Positions 20,259-29,046 of a DNA stretch of 59,686 nucleotides are shown here, piece by piece. Every line of letters starts with the position of its first letter. Within the stretch, counting starts at the first letter, position 1. The position numbers were made by a program, and so were the translations under genes. This DNA is from Chitinophagaceae bacterium (GTDB taxonomy: Bacteria; Bacteroidota; Bacteroidia; Chitinophagales; Chitinophagaceae), in assembly GCA_016721085.1 (NCBI GenBank), contig JADKJI010000033.1, forward strand, positions 1 to 59,686. The letters are read 5' to 3'. The notes under the pieces were generated by a model. It worked only from the letters and a program-made list of their open reading frames with translations, was not told the DNA's origin and did not search any database.

Positions 20259-20302
20259 GAGGCAAAACAGGGGCTAGCAACCCTAAAGTCGGCAGGCAAA
20301 AG

Positions 20303-20345
20303 AAAAGGAGCTAAGAATAGCAAAACTATCCTTAGCTCCTTTTTA
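20303..20345. terminator. Strong bidirectional intrinsic terminator
   Basis: Arms AAAAGGAGCTAAG and CTTAGCTCCTTTT extend into ATAG/CTAT and have an A run on one side and a T run on the other. It is suited to stopping leftward transcripts from the ferredoxin gene. Confidence 0.8.
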
Positions 20346-20550
20346 TATAAAATACCATTTTGGCTTTTACTTACATACTTGAATCCACTTTCAGACTTTC
20401 GGTCTTCCCGACTTCCGGACTTGTATTCTGTATTTGTATTTTCTTCCGGACTAGAATTTCAGGCTCTCCAAAGCACAGAAGCCGCGGACTTAAATATCAG
20501 GGGCTCTAAAATTCAAACGCTTCGGACTTCCGGACTTTCCCAAAGACTTA

Positions 20551-20898
20551 TTAAATATGCAGTTTCCCCTTCTTCGCCATCAACTCATCCACTGTTTCCT
20601 TATACATATCGTCTGGAACACAGCAATCAACAGGGCAAACAGCAGCACACTGGGGTTCTTCGTGGAAGCCCTGGCACTCTGTGCACTTGTTAGGAACAAT
20701 GTAGTAAGTGTCAACGCTTACAGGAGCGTTTTTAGCATCGGCATCAATGGAAGTACCGTCGAGCAGGGTAAAAGAACCTTTAACCGTTGTGCCATCAGAC
20801 AAAGCCCATTCAACACCACCTTCGTAAATCGCGTTATTAGGACATTCTGGTTCGCAAGCGCCGCAGTTAATACATTCTTCTGTGATCTTAATAGCCAT
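20551..20898 (-). CDS. 4Fe-4S dicluster ferredoxin
   Basis: The chosen start MAIKITEEC at 20898 gives 115 residues; an upstream in-frame start adds ten residues with no family support. Cysteines 9, 12, 15 and 19 form the first cluster motif CINCGACEPECP. CTEC with CAAVCPVDCC supplies the second cluster. The insert of about 40 residues between the two halves is typical of this ferredoxin class. It is a soluble low-potential electron carrier in the cytoplasm; its partner is not visible. It is transcribed divergently from an acyl-CoA reductase gene, with only 58 bases between the starts, so the two promoters must share this gap. Confidence 0.93.
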   Translation of the reverse strand: MAIKITEECINCGACEPECPNNAIYEGGVEWALSDGTTVKGSFTLLDGTSIDADAKNAPVSVDTYYIVPNKCTECQGFHEEPQCAAVCPVDCCVPDDMYKETVDELMAKKGKLHI

Positions 20899-20956
20899 AA
20901 TCAAAGAATTTAATTGGAATGAATACAATTATTTTTGCCCTACAAATTTAAGCGAA

Positions 20957-21955
20957 ATGATTGTACAACAACGCATGGAAGTAGCAGAAAAACTAGGAAA
21001 TTATATTTTATCTGCCGATGAGCAATGGATAGCCGCAAAAGACAGGGCCGCCCGGGAGAACCCCTGGTTCGCTCCCGAATTCATTGAGCTTTCATTAAAG
21101 AATATTGCCAATAACTACTTACAGTCAAAGGCTCTCTCTACTGTCGTTTCAAGATATGGAATCACCGATGCCCCTAAAAACATAAAGGAAATCGGTATCA
21201 TAATGGCAGGGAACATTCCTCTGGTGGGCTTTCATGACCTGTTATGTGTTTTCCTTAGCGGACATACTTCTGTGGTTAAACTTTCTTCCAAGGATGCTGT
21301 TCTGCTCCCCCATCTGGTAGAGAAAATGAAGGAATGGAATCCCGCTATCAGTAATAACATACGATTTGCCGACCGTCTCAATAACTGTGATGCCTATATT
21401 GCTACGGGCAGTTCCAATAGCTCCCTTTATTTTGAACAATATTTTGGAAAATACCCTCATATCATCCGCCGCAACCGTACTTCTGTAGCCATTCTTGATG
21501 GTACAGAAACAAAAGAGGAACTGGAGATGATTGCTGATGATGTTTACCAATATTTTGGATTGGGATGCCGGAATGTGACCAAGATATTTGTACCAGAAGG
21601 ATATGACTTTGTGCCGATCCTGGATGCCTTCCGGAAATACGACTGGCTGGCCGACCATAACAAATACAAAAACAACTACGACTATCAATTGGCCGTACTC
21701 ATCATCAATAAGAAATTCTATATGACTAATGGGTCGATAGTATTATATGAAGACCCTTCCGTATTCTCTCCTATTAGCCAGTTGAACTATGGATTCTACA
21801 AGGAAAAAGCAGCCATTGTAGCGGAATTAGAACAAAATTCCGATATTCAATGTATTACAGGCAAGGGCTTTATCCCGTTTGGAAATGCCCAATGTCCTTC
21901 AATAACTGACTTTGCCGACGGAGTAGACACACTGAAATTTTTACTGGAGCTCTGA
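20957..21955 (+). CDS. Acyl-CoA reductase (LuxC-like family)
   Basis: This 332-residue protein starts at MIVQQRMEVAEKLGNYIL, the first ATG that leaves the ferredoxin promoter free. It contains the aldehyde-dehydrogenase-like fold features of the LuxC family. These include IIMAGNIPLVGFHDLLCVFLSG, in two adjacent pieces IIMAGNIPLVGF and HDLLCVFLSG, and ATGSSNSSLYFEQYF. The likely catalytic cysteine is in FGLGCRNVTKIF. The family reduces acyl-CoA to aldehyde with NADPH; without luxAB nearby, a bioluminescence role is not implied. The conserved pairing with a ferredoxin gene suggests a link in redox or lipid metabolism, which is inference. Confidence 0.9.
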   Translation: MIVQQRMEVAEKLGNYILSADEQWIAAKDRAARENPWFAPEFIELSLKNIANNYLQSKALSTVVSRYGITDAPKNIKEIGIIMAGNIPLVGFHDLLCVFLSGHTSVVKLSSKDAVLLPHLVEKMKEWNPAISNNIRFADRLNNCDAYIATGSSNSSLYFEQYFGKYPHIIRRNRTSVAILDGTETKEELEMIADDVYQYFGLGCRNVTKIFVPEGYDFVPILDAFRKYDWLADHNKYKNNYDYQLAVLIINKKFYMTNGSIVLYEDPSVFSPISQLNYGFYKEKAAIVAELEQNSDIQCITGKGFIPFGNAQCPSITDFADGVDTLKFLLEL

Positions 21956-22216
21956 AAAACTGGCAATAATAGGATAGTTAAAACAGGACGGAAAGACAGT
22001 TGGATATGCCAACTTAAAGGCTATGAAATGGGTCAAATTACCCCTAGCTAAACCATAGCTAGCTTTTTGATTTACATTTGAATAACAAGTACGAAGACTT
22101 TAGTAAATTTATTGTTAAACTGAAAGGACGGTTGTTGAAAAGCAAAATTGGGTTGTTATTTTGTTGTTCATCAGGCATAGAATTTGAAAGATTCACAGAA
22201 CGTAAAATAAATCAAG

Positions 22217-23749
22217 ATGAAAATGAAACAGGTATTAGCCATTGTACTCATCAGCGCTGGCACAACGCTGGCTACTTTATGGGGCTACAATCGCTTTGTG
22301 AAAAGTGATACTTATTTGTACCCCGGCAACGCCCCAGTAACAACTGAACAGGGAAAGACACCAGCAAATTATGCAGGATTTGACGGTGCTACCGGAGCAG
22401 CAGCTTCGATTGATTTTACACAGGCAGCTTCTGCAGCTGTACCTGCTACGGTTCACATCAAAACAAAAGTGACCCGCATGGCAACAAATAACCTTCCTCG
22501 AAGAAGCAGTCCGTTTGGTGATATGTTCCCCGATTTGGATATGGAAGATCTTTTCGGAGACCGCTCCCGTTCTATGCCACAAAGTGCTTCTGGTTCGGGT
22601 GCTATCATAAGTGAAGATGGATATATCGTAACTAACAATCACGTTATTGATGGAGCCGATGAAATCAATGTTACCCTCAATAACAAAAAGACATTCAAGG
22701 CCAAGTTAGTGGGTACAGACCCAAGCACTGACCTTGCTGTAATAAAAATCGAAGCAAAGGGTCTGCCCTTCTTACTTTATGGCAATTCAGATGATATTAA
22801 AGTGGGTCAATGGGTTTTAGCCGTTGGCTATCCTCTTACACTTGAAACAACCGTTACTGCTGGTATCATCAGTGCTAAAGGCCGTACGCTGGAAATCAAC
22901 CGTCGCCAGAGCACTACTCCGGTAGAATCATTCCTTCAAACAGACGCAGCGGTTAATCCGGGTAATAGCGGCGGTCCGCTAATCACAACTGAAGGTAAAA
23001 TGATCGGTATCAACTCTGCCATTGCCTCACCAACAGGAGCATTCGCAGGATACTCTTTCACTATACCAGTTAACATCGTTAAAAAGATCATTGCTGATAT
23101 CATGAAGTTTGGAACCGTTCAACGTGCTTTCCTGGGTATCCAATATCCAAGAGAAAACCTGAGTGAAGAAGCCAAACAACAAAGTGGTATCAAGGAAGGT
23201 GAAGGTGTATATGTAATGGAAGTGACAAAAGATGGTGCAGCTTCAGCTGCCGGTATCAAAAAAGGTGATATCATAACTAAAGTAAATGGTATGGCTGTCA
23301 CAAGTGGACCAGAAATGGTTGGACAGATTGCTACCTACCGTCCTGGCGATAAAGTGGCTATTAGCTATCTGCGTGACGGAAAAGAAACAACCATCAACGT
23401 GGTATTGAGAAACGTATCAGGCAATACAGATGTAGTTAAGACCAGCGTACTGGATAAATTAGGTGCCGATTTACAAACCATCAATAAAGATGTTGCCAAA
23501 GAACTAGGCGTAAATGGTGGTGTTGAAGTTCGTTCCATCGGAACAACCGGTTTATTCAGCCGCGTTCGTATCCAGGAAGGTTATGTAATCATCAAAGCCA
23601 ATGGCAAAGAAGTGAAGGATGTTGCTGAATTCAAAAAGATTCTCGAAGAAGCATCCGGAAGTATAAAACTTGAGGGAATGTATCCTGGTTATGATGGGGT
23701 GTATCCGATTGTGATTAATTTGAATGCGCTGCAAATTCTTCTAACTTAA
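22217..23749 (+). CDS. HtrA/DegP-type periplasmic serine protease
   Basis: This 510-residue protease has an N-terminal export signal or membrane anchor (residues 1-25). The trypsin-like triad is His142 (TNNHVID), Asp172 (STDLAVIK) and Ser251 (NPGNSGGPL). Two PDZ domains follow, at about 295-400 (AFLGIQYPRE, GIKKGDIITKVNG) and 415-505 (RIQEGYVIIKANGKEV). It degrades or refolds damaged envelope proteins in the periplasm, probably as trimers or larger cages. The loop between strands carries a Phe/Asp-rich segment (FGDMFPDLDMEDLFGD) typical of DegP loops. It is a single gene between a 260-base upstream gap and a strong terminator. Confidence 0.95.
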   Translation: MKMKQVLAIVLISAGTTLATLWGYNRFVKSDTYLYPGNAPVTTEQGKTPANYAGFDGATGAAASIDFTQAASAAVPATVHIKTKVTRMATNNLPRRSSPFGDMFPDLDMEDLFGDRSRSMPQSASGSGAIISEDGYIVTNNHVIDGADEINVTLNNKKTFKAKLVGTDPSTDLAVIKIEAKGLPFLLYGNSDDIKVGQWVLAVGYPLTLETTVTAGIISAKGRTLEINRRQSTTPVESFLQTDAAVNPGNSGGPLITTEGKMIGINSAIASPTGAFAGYSFTIPVNIVKKIIADIMKFGTVQRAFLGIQYPRENLSEEAKQQSGIKEGEGVYVMEVTKDGAASAAGIKKGDIITKVNGMAVTSGPEMVGQIATYRPGDKVAISYLRDGKETTINVVLRNVSGNTDVVKTSVLDKLGADLQTINKDVAKELGVNGGVEVRSIGTTGLFSRVRIQEGYVIIKANGKEVKDVAEFKKILEEASGSIKLEGMYPGYDGVYPIVINLNALQILLT

Positions 23750-23767
23750 AGCTAAGGCCTAAATTAA

Positions 23768-23805
23768 AAGCCTACTTCATTAATTAAATGTAGTAGGCTT
23801 TTTTT
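23768..23805 (+). terminator. Intrinsic terminator after the HtrA gene
   Basis: Arms AAGCCTAC and GTAGTAGGCTT with a T run follow the stop at 23749. The area 23750-23945 is further filled with the words AAGGCCT and TTAGGCTTTAGG in inverse orientations, forming a locus-specific quasi-palindrome. Confidence 0.8.
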
Positions 23806-23947
23806 AATTGTGCTTAAGGCCTAATGCTTATTTTCGTTTCAGCCCAGAAACCAGTCTTCGAATTGTGTTCTTTGTAATTCACAAAAACATTTGCCTGTTC
23901 TCCTCATTAGCCTTAGGCCTTAGGCTTTAGGCTTTAAGCAAAAAGTA

Positions 23948-25222
23948 TTACGCCTTCAACAGCACCAAATAATCAAAAGGCTTCAATTCAAAACTCTGCT
24001 GCGGTATCACAGTAACAGTTTGCTTAGTGAATACATTGGTATAATCGCCATATACATATCCTTCGGCGAATTGAACGAAGAGATGATTGGGTGAGAGATT
24101 GAGAAGAACGAGTATTTCCTTGCCTTCTGTTCTTCTTACAAAACTCAGGATATAGTTATCGGCATTTGTGGGTATCCATACTGGTGAGGCCGTATTGTCG
24201 GCTGATAAGGCAGGATGATTTTTCCGGAGCGACAATAAGGCTTTATAGAATTCCTGTAAAGCTGGAGTACCCTTCCATTCTATAAGATCTTTATCAAAAA
24301 AAGCGAGGCGTTTGTGATTGGGAATTTCCTGTCCACTATATATTAATGGCATTCCCTTCCAGGTATGGCTGAGTACAGCTAATACAGGAGCCAGTTCACC
24401 GAATTTTTCATATTCAGTTCCATTCCAACTATTCTCGTCATGATTAGATGTAAAGAAAAGCGGGAATGTTCCGGCAGGCCATTCGTTACTGTATCTTTCT
24501 AATAATTCTCGAAGTGACTGAAGACTGTTTTGACCACGGGCATATTTCTCTGTATCGTGCATCCACTGCCAGGCATAGCAGGTATCGAATACATCGAGAT
24601 AATGCATGTCTTCAGTTTCTGCTAACCAGAATACCGGCTTCAGCTTATCTACAGCTTTTCGTGCATCACGCCAGAAATCCAATGGCACCAGATGGGCCAT
24701 ATCACAACGGAATCCGTCTATATCGGCATCCAATACCCAAAACTGCATGGCTTCAATCATCGCCTTACGCATTCCGCCGTCATAATAGTTCAGGTCAATT
24801 ACATCATGCCAGTTATTGGTATCGTAGAATTTCCCTTCAGCCGTTTTCTTATAATATTCGGGATGTGTTTGGGTCCAGATATGATCCCAACCAGTATGAT
24901 TGGCCACCCAATCGATGATCAGTTTCATGCCCATATCATGCGCCAGTTTTACCAGATCACGAAAATCATCAAGGGTTCCGAATTCAGGATTGATGGCTGT
25001 ATAATCGGAGCAAGCGTAGTAGCTACCAAGTGTACCCTGACGAACATCTACACTGATAGGTGTTATAGGCATCAGCCATAAAGTTTCTACTCCCATTTCC
25101 TTTAGCCGGGGTAAATGTTTTGCAAAAGCTTTGAAAGTTCCTTCTGGAGTATATTGGCGAATATTGACTTCGTAAAGATTAGTGCGGTTACACCATGCCA
25201 CAGGACTGAAATTTCGACTCAT
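23948..25222 (-). CDS. GH13 alpha-amylase family glycosidase
   Basis: The protein has 424 residues from the start MSRNFSPVAW; a longer frame adds only a non-homologous stretch. It lacks a signal peptide and so is cytoplasmic. The GH13 barrel motifs are visible: DWVANH (104-109), the nucleophile Asp174 in DGFRCDMAH, the acid/base Glu202 in WLAETED, and NHD with Asp262. A small C-terminal beta domain ends LKPFDYLVLLKA. It cleaves or transfers alpha-glucosyl linkages, most likely intracellular maltodextrin or glycogen. The substrate is not identifiable from the sequence. It is a lone leftward gene, divergent from ispH with about 130 bases between starts. Confidence 0.92.
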   Translation of the reverse strand: MSRNFSPVAWCNRTNLYEVNIRQYTPEGTFKAFAKHLPRLKEMGVETLWLMPITPISVDVRQGTLGSYYACSDYTAINPEFGTLDDFRDLVKLAHDMGMKLIIDWVANHTGWDHIWTQTHPEYYKKTAEGKFYDTNNWHDVIDLNYYDGGMRKAMIEAMQFWVLDADIDGFRCDMAHLVPLDFWRDARKAVDKLKPVFWLAETEDMHYLDVFDTCYAWQWMHDTEKYARGQNSLQSLRELLERYSNEWPAGTFPLFFTSNHDENSWNGTEYEKFGELAPVLAVLSHTWKGMPLIYSGQEIPNHKRLAFFDKDLIEWKGTPALQEFYKALLSLRKNHPALSADNTASPVWIPTNADNYILSFVRRTEGKEILVLLNLSPNHLFVQFAEGYVYGDYTNVFTKQTVTVIPQQSFELKPFDYLVLLKA

Positions 25223-25351
25223 GAGGGGAGTTTGTTGGAATGAATTTATACTATGGCAGGCAAAGCGTTCTGAAGACGCAAAGATACGCAAAGAGGCAAG
25301 AATCGCAGCATTCTGCTACAACTTTGTACCTTCGCCGCTGTTATAACAAGC

Positions 25352-26584
25352 ATGAAAACCTTTAACGTTCCCACCACCTATCGCAGTCCGCTTATTTCGG
25401 CCATAAAAAGCCAAAGGAAACAAGAGGATAAACTGAAGAAAGATTTCAGTCCTACCCTTGTGGACCTGGGACCCTTACATATATATCTAGCCCGCCATTT
25501 CGGATTTTGCTATGGAGTGGAGAATGCCATTGAGATCGCTTTTCGAACCATCGATGAAAATCCGGGTAAGCGTATCTTCTTATTGAGTGAGATGATTCAT
25601 AACCCACAGGTGAATGCCGACCTTATAGCAAAGGGTGTTCAATTTCTTCAGGATACTGTAGGCAAACAAATAATTCCACTTGAAAGTATCACTTCGAATG
25701 ATATCGTTTTGATTCCAGCATTCGGCACCACCTTACCGATGGAGGAGAAATTGCGTTCCATGGGTATTCCTGTCGAGAAATATAATACTACTTGTCCTTT
25801 CGTAGAGAAAGTATGGAACCGTGGAGAACAGATTGCTGCAAAAGGATATACCATCATCATACATGGCAAGCCAAAGCACGAGGAAACAAGAGCTACTTTC
25901 TCCCATGCTGCTGCCAATGCCCCTGCGGTAATCCTTAACGATATGAACGATGCTATAGCACTCAGTCGTTTTATAACCGGAGAAGAACCAATGGGTGCTT
26001 TCTATGAAAGATTCAAAGGATTGTATTCTGAAGGATTTGATGCATCAAAACACCTGCAACGGATAGGTGTAATAAACCAGACCACCCAATTAGCTAGCGA
26101 CACTCAGGCCATTGCTGATTTCCTTAAGCAGACATTGATACAGCATTATTCATTAGACGCCTCTTCCATTGCTGATCGTTTTGCCGATACAAGGGATACT
26201 TTATGCTATGCCACTCTCGATAACCAGACAGCAGTAACTGGCATGCTCGAAACACCAGCTGACCTTGCGATTGTAATTGGTGGTTATAATTCATCCAACA
26301 CCACACATCTGGTTGAATTATGCGAAGAGAAGCTGCCAACCTACTTCATTAACGATGAAGAAAAATTGCTTTCTAAAAACGAGATAGAGCATTTTAATTT
26401 TCATACGAAAGAAGTGCTGACCACCTCATCTTATTTACCTCAGAATAATCCAACACGAATTTTAATCACCAGTGGTGCTTCATGTCCTGATGCTTTGGTT
26501 GAAGGAGTGATTCGAAAGCTGGCCAACTTTTTTGGAGTTCAGGAAAATTTAGATACCGGTTCAAGAGGTTCCAAAGTTCAATAA
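25352..26584 (+). CDS. ispH: 4-hydroxy-3-methylbut-2-enyl diphosphate reductase, long form
   Basis: This 410-residue enzyme catalyses the last step of the non-mevalonate pathway, reducing HMBPP to IPP and DMAPP with a [4Fe-4S] cluster. Iron ligands are Cys53 (HFGFCYGVENA), Cys148 (NTTCPFVEKV) and a C-terminal cysteine in SGASCPDALVEGVI. Substrate-binding HNPQVN (His83) and HGKPKHEE (His171, His176) are present. It is about 100 residues longer than the E. coli enzyme because of an N-terminal extension and an internal insert, like the long forms of cyanobacteria and plants. A terminator follows the stop. Confidence 0.94.
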   Translation: MKTFNVPTTYRSPLISAIKSQRKQEDKLKKDFSPTLVDLGPLHIYLARHFGFCYGVENAIEIAFRTIDENPGKRIFLLSEMIHNPQVNADLIAKGVQFLQDTVGKQIIPLESITSNDIVLIPAFGTTLPMEEKLRSMGIPVEKYNTTCPFVEKVWNRGEQIAAKGYTIIIHGKPKHEETRATFSHAAANAPAVILNDMNDAIALSRFITGEEPMGAFYERFKGLYSEGFDASKHLQRIGVINQTTQLASDTQAIADFLKQTLIQHYSLDASSIADRFADTRDTLCYATLDNQTAVTGMLETPADLAIVIGGYNSSNTTHLVELCEEKLPTYFINDEEKLLSKNEIEHFNFHTKEVLTTSSYLPQNNPTRILITSGASCPDALVEGVIRKLANFFGVQENLDTGSRGSKVQ

Positions 26585-26592
26585 GTTCCAGA

Positions 26593-26620
26593 GGGCAGAC
26601 TAATAGTTGGCCCTTTTTTT
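26593..26620 (+). terminator. Intrinsic terminator of ispH
   Basis: GGGCAGAC-TAATA-GTTGGCCC is followed by seven T residues. The loop and arms closely resemble the terminator at 12899, suggesting a shared element. Confidence 0.8.
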
Positions 26621-26634
26621 ATTTTTTAGATTTT

Positions 26635-26695
26635 TTACCGCAGAGACGCGGAGACGCAGAGGGGCGTTCCTCCGCGTCTCTGCGTCTCCGCGGTA
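26635..26695. repeat. CCGCAGAGACGC inverted repeat, copy 3
   Basis: TACCGCAGAGACGCGGAGAC faces GTCTCTGCGTCTCCGCGGTA. It is the third copy of the GC-rich hairpin and lies between the convergent ispH and accC genes. A CTCAAATTTTCAAAT word repeat follows at 26702-26740. Confidence 0.85.
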
Positions 26696-26745
26696 ATAAA
26701 TTCTCAAATTTTCAAATCATCAAATTCTCAAATTAACTAATTTAA

Positions 26746-26771
26746 ATAAAAAGTCCCGCTGAAAGCGGGAC
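26746..26771 (-). terminator. Intrinsic terminator of accC
   Basis: GTCCCGCT-TTC-AGCGGGAC on the leftward strand is followed by a T run, directly past the accC stop. Confidence 0.85.
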
Positions 26772-26804
26772 CCATATGATAAGCAATTTGTCTGGATTTC
26801 CTCA

Positions 26805-28142
26805 TTACATCATCTTGAAGCCTTCGAGGAACTTCGTATTGAAATCGCCGCTGATGAACTGTTCGTTGCGCATCAGTTGCTGATGGAATGGAATGGTTGT
26901 CTTTACTCCTTCGATAACATATTCACTCAGGGCCCTGCTCATGGTATTGATGGCTTCCTGACGTGTACGTGCTACTGAAATGATTTTTGCAATCATGGAG
27001 TCGTAGTATGGAGGGATGGTATAACCTGCATACACATGCGAGTCAATCCTGATTCCATGTCCGCCAGGTTGGTGCAATACAGTGATGCGGCCTGGTGAAG
27101 GACGGAAATCGTTATATGGATCTTCTGCATTGATACGACATTCGATAGCGTGCATAGTGGGTTCGTAGTCGGCACCGCTGATTGGGTCGCCAGCTGCGAT
27201 CTTTATCTGTTCCTTTATAAGATCGAAATTTGTAACTTCTTCTGTCACGCAATGCTCTACCTGGATACGGGTATTCATTTCCATGAAGTAGAAATTGCGA
27301 TGCTTGTCTACCAGAAATTCGATAGTACCTACGCTTTCATAGCCGATGGCACCTGCTGCTTTCTTTGCTGCTTCTCCCATTCTATGACGGAGGTCTGGAG
27401 TCATGAACGGTGAAGGTGATTCTTCCACCAGTTTCTGATGACGGCGCTGTATAGAGCAGTCACGCTCACTGAGATGACAAACTTTACCGTAACGGTCACC
27501 TGCAATCTGGATTTCTATATGGCGGGGTTCTTCTACGAATTTCTCGAGATAAACTCCATCGTTCTTAAACGAGGCCCCTGCTTCTGCCTTTGCAGTATCG
27601 TAGGCTTTCTCCATTTCATCATCATTCCAAACAACGCGCATCCCTTTACCACCACCGCCGGCGGTAGCTTTAAGGATTACTGGATAGCCTACTTCGCGTG
27701 CGAGGCCTTTAGCCTGTTCAACGCTTTCGAGCAATCCTTCTCCACCAGGCACCACAGGTACACCAGCTTTGATCATCGTTTCTTTCGCAGTGATCTTATC
27801 TCCCATGGCACGAATCTGGTCGGGTGTTGGTCCAATAAACTTGATACCATGTTCACCACAGATCTCAGAGAATTTTGCATTCTCAGCCAGAAAACCATAA
27901 CCCGGATGTATTGCATCGGCATTAGTGATTTCGGCTGCGGCCATTATATGAGGTATATTAAGGTAAGAATCTCCGCTTGCAGGCTTACCGATACAAACAG
28001 CTTCATCGGCAAAACGCACGTGAAGACTATCCTTATCGGCAGTTGAAAAAACGGCCACCGTTTTGATACCCATTTCCCTGCAGGTACGAATGACCCTGAG
28101 GGCGATTTCTCCGCGGTTGGCGATTAATATCTTCTTAAACAT
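26805..28142 (-). CDS. accC: Acetyl-CoA carboxylase biotin carboxylase subunit
   Basis: This 445-residue protein starts at MFKKILIANRGEIALRVIRT; an upstream extension is not family-like. It contains the biotin carboxylase N-terminal domain, the ATP-grasp domain with the glycine-rich loop GGGGKGMRVV, the bicarbonate-site region and RIQVEHCVTEE, and a C-terminal domain with ECRINAEDP. It carboxylates the biotin on BCCP with ATP and bicarbonate, the first half-reaction of fatty-acid synthesis. It lies 111 bases downstream of accB in the same direction, separated by a TTTGAAAATTTG word repeat, and ends in a strong terminator. The other carboxylase half is not in the window. Confidence 0.96.
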   Translation of the reverse strand: MFKKILIANRGEIALRVIRTCREMGIKTVAVFSTADKDSLHVRFADEAVCIGKPASGDSYLNIPHIMAAAEITNADAIHPGYGFLAENAKFSEICGEHGIKFIGPTPDQIRAMGDKITAKETMIKAGVPVVPGGEGLLESVEQAKGLAREVGYPVILKATAGGGGKGMRVVWNDDEMEKAYDTAKAEAGASFKNDGVYLEKFVEEPRHIEIQIAGDRYGKVCHLSERDCSIQRRHQKLVEESPSPFMTPDLRHRMGEAAKKAAGAIGYESVGTIEFLVDKHRNFYFMEMNTRIQVEHCVTEEVTNFDLIKEQIKIAAGDPISGADYEPTMHAIECRINAEDPYNDFRPSPGRITVLHQPGGHGIRIDSHVYAGYTIPPYYDSMIAKIISVARTRQEAINTMSRALSEYVIEGVKTTIPFHQQLMRNEQFISGDFNTKFLEGFKMM

Positions 28143-28144
28143 TA

Positions 28145-28253
28145 TAGGAATTTGAAGATTTGAAAATTTGAAAATTTGGGAATGAAAAAAGCAAATCAAA
28201 AATCTGAAAGGGGGCTTCCCATTTTCAAATTTTCAAATTGCCTCATTCTCAAA
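28145..28253. repeat. TTTGAAAATTTG word inverted repeat between accB and accC
   Basis: The left part repeats AATTTGAAGATTTGAAAATTTG and the right part carries the inverse CATTTTCAAATTTTCAAATTG (two pieces adjoining). It fills the accB-accC gap and overlaps no coding region. Confidence 0.7.
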
Positions 28254-28751
28254 TTAATTAGGTTCTACCAGGAACAACGGCTGATCATATTCCACTGGTG
28301 ATGCATCTTCCACCAAAATTTTCACGATACGACCTTTTACTTCACTTTCAATTTCGTTGAAAAGCTTCATGGCTTCGATGATACATACTACTTTACCGGA
28401 AGTGATCTCATCACCTGGTTCTACAAATACTGGTTTGCCTGGTGCTGAGCTGCGGTAGAAAGTACCGATCATGGGACTTTTAATAGTCACCAGGTTATCG
28501 GCTGCTGGTTCTGCTTTTGGCTTTTCAGCACCACCGTTGGTTGAAGCTGCCGGAGCAGATGACTGTTGAGGAGCAGCATAAGAAGGCTGCATGGTCATCG
28601 GAGCGGACATTGACTGAGCTGCAACGATATGTTGAACTGGCTCTTCTTTTTGTTTGATGGTAAGTTTAAATCCTTTCTCTTCAATCGATACTTCACCGAT
28701 GTTAGATTTGTTGATCATCTTGATCAACTCCTGAATTTGTTTGAAATCCAT
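28254..28751 (-). CDS. accB: Acetyl-CoA carboxylase biotin carboxyl carrier protein
   Basis: This 165-residue protein has an N-terminal helical region (residues 1-37), an Ala/Pro/Ser-rich flexible linker (40-88) and the C-terminal biotinyl domain. Biotin attaches to Lys129 in the motif IEAMKLFNEI. The thumb-bearing domain starts at IKSPMIGTFYRSSAPGKP. It shuttles carboxybiotin between the two active sites of acetyl-CoA carboxylase in the cytoplasm. Gene order efp - accB - accC is common in bacteria. A terminator hairpin after efp implies that accBC can be made independently of efp. Confidence 0.96.
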   Translation of the reverse strand: MDFKQIQELIKMINKSNIGEVSIEEKGFKLTIKQKEEPVQHIVAAQSMSAPMTMQPSYAAPQQSSAPAASTNGGAEKPKAEPAADNLVTIKSPMIGTFYRSSAPGKPVFVEPGDEITSGKVVCIIEAMKLFNEIESEVKGRIVKILVEDASPVEYDQPLFLVEPN

Positions 28752-28866
28752 CAGAAATGGGTTTTAGTGATCTGTTCCTTTTTTAAAAACTGGCGGCTAA
28801 GATAAGGGAAAATAGTGTAAAGTATTATGCGCCAGGTTAGAACTTAATTCCTGGCCCCTGAAACTA

Positions 28867-28894
28867 AAAAAGTGTTACTAAGGGTAACACTTTT
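28867..28894. terminator. Bidirectional terminator between efp and accB
   Basis: AAAAGTGTTAC and GTAACACTTTT form a perfect stem, with T runs on both strands. It lies in the 295-base efp-accB gap, so accB most likely has its own promoter downstream of it. Confidence 0.8.
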
Positions 28895-29046
28895 AATGAT
28901 TTAGCGCTTTGTTGAGTAATAAGTTTTAAGTAGTATGTTTTAAGTTTATGATTGTATTGAACCCGGAGGTTTATCCAAAAATCGGGGTCAAAACTTACAA
29001 CTTAAGGCTACAACTTAAGGCTCCCGACTCCAGACTACCGACTCTC

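Larger units (their letters stand above)
19855..20548. repeat. Large foldback element 2 and internal repeats
   Basis: The left arm (about 19860-19975) contains AAAGTCCGTAGCGTTTGAAT, GATATTTAAGTCCGCGG and GAAATTCTAGTCCGGAAG. The right arm (about 20395-20545) is the inverse with the same words, for example CTTCCGGACTAGAATTTC, CCGCGGACTTAAATATC and ATTCAAACGCTTCGGAC. Both arms are homologous to element 1. The centre holds CCCTGAAGGGGTTG copies and a strong terminator. Together the two elements bracket the rhodanese - PASTA - ddl block. Confidence 0.85.

Noticed and set aside
20957..21955. Bioluminescence (lux) operon
   Set aside because: Only a LuxC-like reductase is present; no luciferase or fatty-acid reductase partner is nearby.
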